A stretch of DNA of 42,701 bases from an uncultured Bacteroidota bacterium (GTDB lineage Bacteria > Bacteroidota > Bacteroidia > Chitinophagales > Chitinophagaceae), in assembly GCA_937902875.1 (NCBI GenBank), contig CALFNL010000265.1:1-42701 (forward strand), read 5' to 3'. Each line of letters begins with the position of its first letter. Position 1 is the stretch's first letter. Below the pieces are notes generated by a model. It did no database searches, had not been told where the DNA came from, and saw nothing but the letters and a program-made list of their open reading frames with translations. Of the stretch, positions 35,929-42,701 are shown piece by piece. A program made the position numbers and the translations under genes.

Positions 35929-36954
35929 TCAGTTCCTTTTCACTTTATTGAGACCGGTTATGCGGCACATCCACATATACAGCAATAATCCATTGAGCTG
36001 ATAAAGCATCGGCATTTCAGGCCGCTCCGCATTAAAACGATGCAGGATCTTTCGGCCGGGTTCCGATTTTTGATTCTGAATTCCAAATAACAAATCAATT
36101 TTTGGTTCGGCCGCCAATATCCGGTTTAACACCTGGTAATGTACTTCCCTGTCTGAATGAGGAAATGAAAAGCTGAGTAAATCAGGATGAAATTGTTCCT
36201 TCACAAACCTGCAGGACTCCATGGTTTGACTGATCTGTTCAGATTCAGGAAGGCTCTTGTAATAAGGATGATCCCAACTGTGGGCTCCGATGGTAAACCC
36301 CTTATCCGCCAATTCACTCAATTGGCTAAGGCTCAAAAAGGGTCGCACGGTTTTCAGATAGGTCTCAAAGGAAAGTCCCAGGTCTTCGCCTATCGTATCC
36401 AGTAAGTGCTGGTTCACATTTGTAATGGCCTTCAATTTCGTTTTCAGGTTCAAGATTGAAGTGTCTGAAGATCCCAGCAATTCCGCCGTCCGCCGCAGGA
36501 GTGGTTTATCAGAATTTCTTCTTTCCAATTCTTCAATCACCAGGCTGATTTTGCAGCGGTAAAACAGGATTCTGTTGTCAACAAAAGCCGGATTGATAAA
36601 GAACAGGGCCGGAATTCCCTTACGGATCAGGATGGGCGCCACCACATCATATAATTCGCGGAACCCGTCGTCGAAGCTAATCAGAAAAGAACGCTTGGGA
36701 TATTTCCCATCTTTCTGCAATGAGTGCAGCAAATCCTGGCCCGATATGGGCTTGAAATATTTTAAGAGATAATCGAGGTCCTCCGTGAATTGCCTTGTAT
36801 TCTTGAATGTATAGAGATGTTTCAGATGCAGTACTTGCTGATCCGAAACCAGGTGATGATAAGGAAGCAGCGTGGGCGGTTGGGTGATTCCCGCGAGGAG
36901 GCGGGTGGGGAAAATGGAACTCAGGTAATAGTATGATCTCTTAAGCGGATTCAT
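35929..36954 (-). CDS. Polysaccharide deacetylase (NodB-like)
   Basis: NodB-homology (CE4) enzymes remove N- or O-acetyl groups from glycans such as chitooligosaccharides, poly-GlcNAc or peptidoglycan. The 341-residue product shows motif 1 SFDDGF with the catalytic and metal-binding aspartates (FLISFDDGFRELYD). Motif 2, HSWDH (IGAHSWDHPYY), supplies two metal-binding His residues. A later SFSFPHSDREVHY segment probably supplies the remaining active-site elements. There is no obvious signal peptide, so the site of action is unclear. Its start lies 14 bp inside the end of the upstream GT2 gene, which points to coupled translation and a joint role in making a partly deacetylated polymer. Confidence 0.85.
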   Translation of the reverse strand: MNPLKRSYYYLSSIFPTRLLAGITQPPTLLPYHHLVSDQQVLHLKHLYTFKNTRQFTEDLDYLLKYFKPISGQDLLHSLQKDGKYPKRSFLISFDDGFRELYDVVAPILIRKGIPALFFINPAFVDNRILFYRCKISLVIEELERRNSDKPLLRRTAELLGSSDTSILNLKTKLKAITNVNQHLLDTIGEDLGLSFETYLKTVRPFLSLSQLSELADKGFTIGAHSWDHPYYKSLPESEQISQTMESCRFVKEQFHPDLLSFSFPHSDREVHYQVLNRILAAEPKIDLLFGIQNQKSEPGRKILHRFNAERPEMPMLYQLNGLLLYMWMCRITGLNKVKRN

Positions 36955-38158
36955 TCTTCATCAATTCGTCAATATAAATGACCCTGGTATGCTCGGTTTT
37001 AAGGAATGATTTCCCCGCCTTCCTGATTTTCAGGAGAGCCCTGGCCTGTCGCAATACAAAAATGGGCATATAAATAAATGCCTTCAACATTCCTTTCTGC
37101 CGGCTTTGCGTGATGACGATCAGAACAAAAGACAGGGCAAATAACAATAGCAGTCCCAGGCCAATCCATCCTGCTACCGGCTCAACCATAAAATCCACGG
37201 CAACAAAGAGGCAGCCCAATCCCGCCAGTATGAATAAGGGCGGACGAAGCGCATTGAATCCGAAAAAAACGAGATTGAAATTCAGCCTGCGGAAACCCTT
37301 CATCAGCACGTTCCAGTTATCGCGGAAATATCTGAAATATGCAAATAGCCAGCGCGTACGTTGCTTCTCCAGGGTATTGCCGTCATCCACTTTTTCATCA
37401 TACACAATGGCGTCTTCGGCAAAAGCCACCTGCGGAACCGATTTGACAAGATCGGCCTGCAATTTCTTGTCAAATCCACCCAAAGTATCCCTGTACGTTA
37501 TATCATCATAAAGGTTCTTTTCTATCGCAATTCCCAAACCCAGGGTGCAGGAAGAAAGCCCCAGGTCCATTCTTATTTGCCGTTCGGTAAAATTGTGATA
37601 TATGAATCCCACCGAATCCAGCTTGGCATACACGGTTTGCGTATTCTTCGAAAGCATATGCGTTTGTACGGCCTTAAATCCCTGCTGAAAATTCTTGTTT
37701 AATTTTTCAAGATATTCAGGGTGCACGAGGTTATCGGAATCAAATATTACAAGTGCGTCATGGGGCCTTATAAAATTTTCGATGGCAAGTTTGATGGATT
37801 TGATTTTGGCATGCAATGCTTTTTCAGGTTTCAGCAGTACAATTCGCGGGTCGGGGAATTGCAGGTTTGATATGTCACAGTCATCTGCTACCACATATAC
37901 TGCGAACCGTGCATGAGTCTGCTTCAGGAAAGAATCTACCAGGGGAGGAATGAACCTGGTGTCTTGGTGCGCGGTGATGATGGCGGCAAAATCAAATTCC
38001 TTTGCATGCTGTACAGGATATTTTTTTTTGAGTCGGCCTCCCGAAAGATCCTGAAGCCATTTTATAATCAGCAGAAAAAAGGGCATCAGGAAATAGAGGG
38101 CCAGCAACAACTGTGCCGCCCAGAATATCCACCATAAAAGACTGCTCCATATCTGCAT
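36941..38158 (-). CDS. Membrane glycosyltransferase, GT2 family, processive type
   Basis: This 405-residue GT2 enzyme has an N-terminal membrane helix (about 5-33), a cytoplasmic catalytic domain and two or three C-terminal spans (VVFFGFNALRPPLFILAGLG and following). Catalytic features are the first Asp region YVVADDCD, the DSD motif (VIFDSDNLVHPEYLEKL), an acidic FAEDAIVYDE, and RTRWLFAYF preceded by Gln, a match to the QxxRW motif of processive synthases such as hyaluronan and poly-GlcNAc synthases. Its last bases overlap the deacetylase gene. A synthase-plus-deacetylase pair resembles the logic of PgaC/PgaB, but sugar specificity is not readable from sequence. Confidence 0.87.
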   Translation of the reverse strand: MQIWSSLLWWIFWAAQLLLALYFLMPFFLLIIKWLQDLSGGRLKKKYPVQHAKEFDFAAIITAHQDTRFIPPLVDSFLKQTHARFAVYVVADDCDISNLQFPDPRIVLLKPEKALHAKIKSIKLAIENFIRPHDALVIFDSDNLVHPEYLEKLNKNFQQGFKAVQTHMLSKNTQTVYAKLDSVGFIYHNFTERQIRMDLGLSSCTLGLGIAIEKNLYDDITYRDTLGGFDKKLQADLVKSVPQVAFAEDAIVYDEKVDDGNTLEKQRTRWLFAYFRYFRDNWNVLMKGFRRLNFNLVFFGFNALRPPLFILAGLGCLFVAVDFMVEPVAGWIGLGLLLLFALSFVLIVITQSRQKGMLKAFIYMPIFVLRQARALLKIRKAGKSFLKTEHTRVIYIDELMKNESA

Positions 38159-38234
38159 ATCACAAATTTAGCAGGAGTCTGCCGCTTATTTTCATTAATA
38201 TTTCGAATTCGAAAGGCAGTTCCCGCAGATTTTT

Positions 38235-39143
38235 CTAAATGGTCCGATATTTTGAGGGGCTCAGATTCCATACGGCGCCCTTGAGAAAGAATTTCAGATG
38301 TTCGTATTGACGGCTCAATACGAATTTGAAAATGGTTCCCGGTGTAAAGACCAGTGTAAAATAGAGAAGAAATGAAATAAACTGGAACAGGTTTGTATTC
38401 CTTTTCATATACAGTATCCTGTTCCTGGTATGATAATACACTATGAGAGCGCTTTGCTTGCTCCTGGATATACTTTCCTTATGGTAAATCCTGGCCGAGG
38501 GTTCGAAATAAATCTTATACCCGGCCTTATTGATCCTGGCAGACCAGTCCATTTCTTCGTAAAACATGAAGAATTTTTCAAGGAACATGCCAACATTGTC
38601 AATAACCTCTCTCGACACCAGCATGGCCACGCCGTGAGCGAATGCAGTGAATCCCGCCTGGTCATATTGACCGCGGTCTTCTTCGCCGTACCCGATAGCC
38701 TTGCTTCTCCCGGTAAAAAAATTGATGGGCGTGAACCCCGCATATTGGATGATATCCGGATGTGAATAAGAAAGTATTTTGGGACATACGATGCCCACAG
38801 AAAGGTTTTTCCTGAACACTTCCAGAAGCTTTTCAAGCAAACAGGGCGTCACTTCCGTATCGTTGTTTAGAATAAAAACGTAGTCACCCTTCGCATGAAG
38901 CATGCCCAGGTTATTGCCTCCCGTGAATCCAAGATTTCTTTCGCTGCGTAACACTTTTGTATTGGGATAGTTTCCCGATTCAATCTGTCTTGTGGGATCT
39001 ACCGTGGAGCCCATATCACAAACCAGTACTTCGAAGTGCTTATAGGTAAGAAAACGAAGAGACTCTAAAAGTTGACAGGTAATATTGGTCTGGTTGCAGT
39101 TAAGCGTAATAATGGAGACCAGCGGATGATGCACTTTTTCCAT
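38235..39143 (-). CDS. Glycosyltransferase, GT2 family
   Basis: The 302-residue product is a GT-A enzyme of the rhamnosyltransferase-like GT2 group. The nucleotide-binding start is VSIITLNCNQTNITCQLLESL. GFTGGNNLGMLHAKGDYVF leads to the metal-binding motif NNDTEV, and the acceptor region has EEMDWSARINKAGYKIYFEP with the catalytic acidic pair. HKESISR follows, with a hydrophobic C-terminal segment (FISFLLYFTLVFTPGTIF). Membrane association is likely. It lies 57 bp downstream of the sugar-phosphate transferase gene and 76 bp upstream of the processive GT2, in the same orientation, so it is probably part of one polysaccharide operon. Confidence 0.87.
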   Translation of the reverse strand: MEKVHHPLVSIITLNCNQTNITCQLLESLRFLTYKHFEVLVCDMGSTVDPTRQIESGNYPNTKVLRSERNLGFTGGNNLGMLHAKGDYVFILNNDTEVTPCLLEKLLEVFRKNLSVGIVCPKILSYSHPDIIQYAGFTPINFFTGRSKAIGYGEEDRGQYDQAGFTAFAHGVAMLVSREVIDNVGMFLEKFFMFYEEMDWSARINKAGYKIYFEPSARIYHKESISRSKQSALIVYYHTRNRILYMKRNTNLFQFISFLLYFTLVFTPGTIFKFVLSRQYEHLKFFLKGAVWNLSPSKYRTI

Positions 39144-39200
39144 AGTTTTCTTTTTGCGGTAAACAGATTACAGTCTTATTCCCAATCTAATGATCAACAA

Positions 39201-40355
39201 TCAGACATTGGATTTCTGCATCAGGGCTGAAGGGGTATTGGCAATGATCCACAGATCATACATAAAATTAGATTGATGGGCATAAGCGATATCGAGGTTG
39301 ATACGCTCCAGGGCCGACATATTCTTCTGTCCTCTTTTCTTGATCTGCCATAGTCCGGTAATGCCCGCAGGTGCCATGAAACGCTCTGCCCACTGGTCGG
39401 TAGTAAGCGCAGCGGCTTCATATAAGGGCAGAGGACGGTTTCCCACAAGGGACATTTCTCCCAAAAGCACATTGATCAATTGAGGCAGTTCATCCAGGCT
39501 GAAATTCCTGAGAAAAGTTCCTACCCTGGTCACCCTCGGGTCATTGTCAGCCTTAAAGAACACGGGTCCCTCGTTGCTCTTGTACTGATTTAATTCCGCC
39601 AGGTCGTTAATCTTCTGATCGGCGCCCACTTCCATGGTGCGGAACTTGAAGAACTTGAAAATCTTATAGCCCCGGCCTGCCCGGTATGCGGTATAAAATA
39701 CAGGGCCGCGTGATTCCAGTTTTATGGCAAGTGCTATCAGGGCAAATACGGGCAAAGAAACCAGGAGCAATATGGAAGAAACCAGAATATCAAATATTCG
39801 TTTAAATATTGAACCAGGCTTGTCAATCAATCCTTCGCCAGATTCAATAACCACTTTCTTCAGCGGCGATCCGTTTTCATAACCCTTTACTCGTTTGAGC
39901 AAATGAATCTTATTAGCAAGACAGTGTCCGCATTTATTAATGTCGAGGATCTCATCAACCAGTTTCTCTTTCCTCAAAGCCTGTATATTGGTTATTGATA
40001 AAGAATTGGCACTATACACCACTGGTATTTGTTTGAATGAATGACTGTTCTTCAGAAACAGCAGGAAATCCGAAGTATTCCTGCTTTCATAAGGCAGGTC
40101 CAGTATTATGAATCCGGGTATGATGGATTGAATTTCTTTCGATTTCTTCAGGAGAAGTCTGGCAGAATCATAATTCTCGGCGCACTGCCCGGTTTCAAAA
40201 ACGCTTAATAAGGAATGTACTCTTTCAAAATTCTTGCCTATATAAAAAAACTTAAGGGAGCTGGATGGTTTATTATTTCTGGGATCAGATTCAATCCTCC
40301 TATAATACTTGAATCTCGGCGCTGTGGATCGTAAAATTTCCAAATTCATACTCAT
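39201..40355 (-). CDS. Polyprenyl-phosphate sugar-1-phosphate transferase with N-terminal receiver-like domain
   Basis: The C-terminal half (about 183-384) is a bacterial sugar transferase that loads a sugar-1-phosphate onto undecaprenyl phosphate to start polysaccharide repeat synthesis. It has a membrane segment (190-212) and KFFKFRTMEVGAD (234-246). ADNDPRVTRVGTFLRNFSLDELPQ appears in two parts, followed by NRPLP and GITGLWQ. The N-terminal 30-155 has the length and strand pattern of a response-regulator receiver. Asp85 sits at the phosphorylation position (FIILDLP), but the acidic pair after the first strand is lost (FYIGKN) and a late lysine is missing, so it is probably degenerate. A CGHC motif lies at 142-145. 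A stand-alone receiver gene ends 29 bp upstream. ATG at 40349 is an alternative start. Confidence 0.87.
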   Translation of the reverse strand: MSMNLEILRSTAPRFKYYRRIESDPRNNKPSSSLKFFYIGKNFERVHSLLSVFETGQCAENYDSARLLLKKSKEIQSIIPGFIILDLPYESRNTSDFLLFLKNSHSFKQIPVVYSANSLSITNIQALRKEKLVDEILDINKCGHCLANKIHLLKRVKGYENGSPLKKVVIESGEGLIDKPGSIFKRIFDILVSSILLLVSLPVFALIALAIKLESRGPVFYTAYRAGRGYKIFKFFKFRTMEVGADQKINDLAELNQYKSNEGPVFFKADNDPRVTRVGTFLRNFSLDELPQLINVLLGEMSLVGNRPLPLYEAAALTTDQWAERFMAPAGITGLWQIKKRGQKNMSALERINLDIAYAHQSNFMYDLWIIANTPSALMQKSNV

Positions 40356-40384
40356 GCAGTTTTGTAGGGTTTAATAATCTTCAA

Positions 40385-40774
40385 TTAGGGTTTCAACGTA
40401 AGTATCCGGGTCTGCAAAACTTTATCTGCAGTCTCCATCAAATGAACGGGATTAAAGGGCTTCATGAAATAAGCCATCACGCCCAATCTCATACAATTTA
40501 TTTTTGTTTCTTCTTCTCCAAGGGTTGAAAATACCATCACAGGTATATTTCCATAAAGACTGCTGGTGTTGAGGTGCTCGATGAATTCCCACTTCTTCAT
40601 ATCCGGCAATTCCGCATCGGCGATGATCAAATCAGGGATATCAGAATGTTGTAGAAAATACATGGCGGAATAGCCATCCGGAACGGTGGTTACCTTGTAA
40701 TTTTTTCTGAAAATGGTTTGCAACAGAAACCGGATGGGTTTGCTGTCGTCAATTGCCAGTATATGCTTTCTCAT
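40385..40774 (-). CDS. Stand-alone receiver (CheY-like) response regulator
   Basis: The 129-residue product is a single receiver domain without an output domain. All phosphorylation residues are present: Asp9-Asp10, phosphoacceptor Asp53 (LIIADAELPD), Ser83 (VFST) and Lys105 (FMKPFNP). The glycine that usually follows the phosphoacceptor loop is Trp62, an unusual change. It lies directly upstream of the sugar-transferase gene with a receiver-like N-terminal domain, so it may act by protein-protein contact with that domain or its partner. No histidine kinase is encoded in the window. Confidence 0.9.
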   Translation of the reverse strand: MRKHILAIDDSKPIRFLLQTIFRKNYKVTTVPDGYSAMYFLQHSDIPDLIIADAELPDMKKWEFIEHLNTSSLYGNIPVMVFSTLGEEETKINCMRLGVMAYFMKPFNPVHLMETADKVLQTRILTLKP

Positions 40775-41163
40775 CTTCCTAAGGGTTAAAAATTAAAAAA
40801 CCATTCCTTTCGACCTTAACAATAGAATCACTGATCGCGGCTTGCGAAGGAATTGGAAAAGATTTCATGTAAATCTTTAAGGAAACGGAATCAGAGGAAT
40901 TGGAAAGCACTGGTGCCCGGAGTGGATTTTCCGTGGCTAAATTTAATGGATATTGAAGCTAGAAGCGGTACTGAAAGCAAAAAACCTTTCGGTTATTCAG
41001 AGGAAATTTGTGGACAGAGTTGAATGAATCGCGAATTAATACGAAGCGAAAATAGAAACAAAAAACTTAAATACCAAGTAGTAATCCTCTTTTTTACCAA
41101 AATACCCACAAAATGGTAGTTTGTAAGGGAACTGATAACCTAGTGGAAAACTTAAATTAACCA
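40775..41163. other. Intergenic region, 389 bp
   Basis: No coding frame of note lies between the receiver gene start and the next GT2 stop. The AT-rich sequence should carry the promoter of the receiver/sugar-transferase operon (minus strand). GGTATTTTGG on the minus strand near 41097-41106 is close to, but does not match, TAnnTTTG. No hairpin terminator for the upstream GT2 was recognised. Confidence 0.45.
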
Positions 41164-42342
41164 TTATTTACTACGGGCGGCCTTTTCCCACAAAACAGTC
41201 TGCCTGCCTCTCATATATCTAAAAAAACCCAGTATCAGGGAAATATTCATGAACACAAAATAATAAGGTACATAAAGAAGCTTAAGGCCGGCACCATTCT
41301 TTTCCATAGCCCAATTGACAATGGCCGCGAGGTAAAACAAAACCTGTGCGACAAATACCACCAGGTAAAACCAGCCCGGACTTTCAAAAGCAAGATAGGC
41401 CCCCGAAACAAAAATGAGAACCAGGGCGGGAGGGCAAACGGTCCAGCGCAGTACACGATGTGATATATATTGAAATGAAAGCTTCGGGTATTTAAATATA
41501 TTGAGGATTTCTTTCAACAGGTGCATTGACTGAAATGCGCCGGCGCTGATCCTTATCTTTCTCTTTTGTTCATCGGCAATAGACGAGGAAGGAGCTTCTG
41601 TTGCATAGGCTGCCGGTTCGTATTCAATTCTATATCCTTTCAGGCAAACTCTCAGCGAAATCACAAAATCGTCGAGGATAATATTATCACCCACATTTTC
41701 GTATAAGGCAGTACGGACCGAGAACAATTCTCCGGCTGCGCCAACCACGGTGTACCATTCGGCATCCAGTTTTTTGAGGAATGATTCATATTTCCAATAA
41801 AGCCCTTCGCCCGCTCCTGCAACATGATCGTCGCCAATTTTCAGGATCTTTTTTTCTCCGGCTACCCCACCCACGGTAGGGTCAGCATAATGTTTCACTA
41901 TCTCTCTGATGCATTCCTTATTGAGCAGAGTATTGGCGTCACAAAAGATCACAATCGGATTGTTCACATAGGTCATTGCCCGGTGCATCGCGGCCACTTT
42001 TCCGCTTCGTTCAGGTTTATGTAATAATTGTATTCTCTTATTCCGGCTAATGATTTCGGGGGTTTTGTCAGAGGATCCGTCTGTTACAAACAAGAGCTGA
42101 ACCTTTTCGGGAGGATAGTTCAATTCCAGCGTGTTCTTTATTTTCATTTCAATGAAATCCTGTTCATTATAGGCTGCTACCACCAGAGAAACGGGAGCTT
42201 CATAGGCAGGGTCTGCGTAAATGGGTCTTGGAAAGTATTTTTTCCTGATTTTCACCATTATCCAAAGGGTCAGCCCGTACCCTACATAACTATAAAAAAC
42301 AATGCCAAGGGATATCCAAAATACGAGTTTAGCCATCAACAT
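41164..42342 (-). CDS. Membrane glycosyltransferase, GT2 family
   Basis: This 392-residue GT2 enzyme has one N-terminal span (about 5-28) and several C-terminal ones (VLRWTVCPPALVLIFVSGAYL to ISLILGFFRYM). The catalytic domain shows VSLVVAAYNEQDFI, FVTDGSSDKT, the metal-binding DAN (VIFCDANTLLN), GAAGELFSVR, and the acidic LDDFVISLRV. QKRKIRISAGAFQ occupies the position of the QxxRW motif but has Arg-Ile instead of Arg-Trp. It therefore resembles synthases of the hyaluronan/cellulose group but is atypical at the acceptor motif. It is followed after 389 bp by the receiver and sugar-transferase genes, all in the same direction. An alternative ATG lies two codons in. Confidence 0.87.
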   Translation of the reverse strand: MLMAKLVFWISLGIVFYSYVGYGLTLWIMVKIRKKYFPRPIYADPAYEAPVSLVVAAYNEQDFIEMKIKNTLELNYPPEKVQLLFVTDGSSDKTPEIISRNKRIQLLHKPERSGKVAAMHRAMTYVNNPIVIFCDANTLLNKECIREIVKHYADPTVGGVAGEKKILKIGDDHVAGAGEGLYWKYESFLKKLDAEWYTVVGAAGELFSVRTALYENVGDNIILDDFVISLRVCLKGYRIEYEPAAYATEAPSSSIADEQKRKIRISAGAFQSMHLLKEILNIFKYPKLSFQYISHRVLRWTVCPPALVLIFVSGAYLAFESPGWFYLVVFVAQVLFYLAAIVNWAMEKNGAGLKLLYVPYYFVFMNISLILGFFRYMRGRQTVLWEKAARSK

Positions 42343-42421
42343 CCTTAAGAATTGATATTTGCGCCATTGAGTTTCAAGTTCCGGGCTAAATTAGTGGGTA
42401 TCATCTGAAAATAATCTGGTT

Positions 42422-42458
42422 TTTTTCTGCACATTATCCTATGTTAAGTGCAGAAAAA
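42422..42458. repeat. Perfect 11-bp inverted repeat
   Basis: TTTTTCTGCAC (42422-42432) and GTGCAGAAAAA (42448-42458) are exact reverse complements around a 15-bp centre. The repeat lies 80 bp upstream of the GT2 ATG on the minus strand. No T-run follows on either strand, so it is not a standard intrinsic terminator; an operator or a structured leader is more likely. Confidence 0.7.
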
Positions 42459-42473
42459 TTACATTTGATTAAT

Positions 42474-42503
42474 TTTGATTATTGAAAAATATAACTACTT
42501 TTA
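42474..42503 (+). promoter_or_regulatory. Candidate Bacteroidota promoter reading rightward
   Basis: TTTG at 42474-42477 and TACTTTTA at 42496-42503 are 18 bp apart, close to the Bacteroidota -33/-7 consensus TTTG-N19-TAnnTTTG with one mismatch in the -7 box. A hairpin GCTATC/GATAGC lies just downstream (about 42511-42527), within the predicted transcript. No gene follows within the window. Confidence 0.35.
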
Positions 42504-42701
42504 CAGCCGCTATCTCGGGGATAGCTGTTTGTTGGACAGAAATTCCCCAATACCCTAAATCCTGCCTAGAAATTCCATTCTGTTTGCTTCACTGCTGATT
42601 TTGCTGATATTCTTGAAAAGCTTAAGATCACAAAAAGAAAATCATCTCGTATTTTCTTTTGCCAATAGTCCTTCCTGATTGGGTGCTATCGCCCTGCATT
42701 T

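Larger units (their letters stand above)
42343..42701. other. Right-end intergenic region with inverted repeat and promoter-like elements
   Basis: No gene can be supported in these 359 bp. The stretch contains a perfect 11-bp inverted repeat, a promoter-like TTTG-N18-TACTTTTA pair reading rightward, and a hairpin beyond it. A 24-codon minus-strand frame (42628-42699) open to the edge could be the tail of a gene but is too short to judge. Confidence 0.5.

Noticed and set aside
42628-42699. 24-codon minus-strand frame reaching the right edge
   Set aside because: Too short and featureless to distinguish a gene tail from chance.
1-42701. Insertion sequences, prophage, integrases, tRNA or rRNA genes
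   Set aside because: No transposase or integrase motifs, terminal inverted repeats, target-site duplications or tRNA-like cloverleaf sequences were seen on reading both strands.

Overview
The window looks like chromosomal DNA of a Bacteroidota bacterium, most likely Chitinophagaceae or a close relative. The evidence is two giant secreted proteins ending in type IX secretion sorting domains (one type B, one type A), a PorP/SprF-family protein, SBBP and PKD repeats, few recognisable Shine-Dalgarno sites and a coding-dense layout. The taxon is inferred from gene content; no rRNA or tRNA gene was seen.

Region 1 (1-11,956) is mostly housekeeping on the minus strand: cobalamin adenosyltransferase, a MacB/LolD-type ABC ATPase, gatC, a VWA-domain protein, hypoxanthine phosphoribosyltransferase, a LysM glucosaminidase, an O-methyltransferase, a LOG-family protein, a sodium:solute symporter, a second LOG protein (plus strand), an outer-membrane barrel and a GlcD-like FAD oxidoreductase. 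Region 2 (11,957-13,723) holds two unrecognised plus-strand genes. The first has a 16-residue tandem repeat and lies behind a strictly 11-bp-phased array of alternating TACGA/TCGTA pentamers, a probable operator. Region 3 (13,810-16,737) is a uxaB-uxaC hexuronate pair. Region 4 (16,834-21,696) pairs a 1217-residue SBBP/PKD type B T9SS substrate with a PorP/SprF protein. RecG follows (21,752-23,923).

Region 5 (24,119-29,448) is the most interesting. A tightly coupled plus-strand operon encodes a UbiA-family polyprenyl-phosphate phosphoribosyltransferase, a DprE1-like oxidase, a DprE2-like reductase and a HAD phosphatase. Together these could supply every step from PRPP to a polyprenyl-phosphate D-arabinofuranose (or ribofuranose) donor, a route best known from mycobacteria. 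A divergent 538-residue multi-pass protein of GT-C type is a candidate user of that donor. The DprE1 homologue has Ala where the mycobacterial enzyme has the benzothiazinone-reactive Cys.

Region 6 (29,445-34,658) is one 1737-residue secreted protein: esterase, three PKD/K319-like repeats, a right-handed beta-helix, seven more repeats and a type A sorting domain. Region 7 (35,139-42,342) is an envelope or exopolysaccharide locus: a methyltransferase, a polysaccharide deacetylase overlapping a processive-type GT2, a second GT2, a sugar-phosphate transferase with an N-terminal receiver-like domain preceded by a stand-alone receiver protein, and a third GT2. A perfect 11-bp inverted repeat lies upstream of the last gene. 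Starts were trimmed where the longest frame ran implausibly upstream; residue positions were counted by hand and functions come from motif recognition, not database searches.
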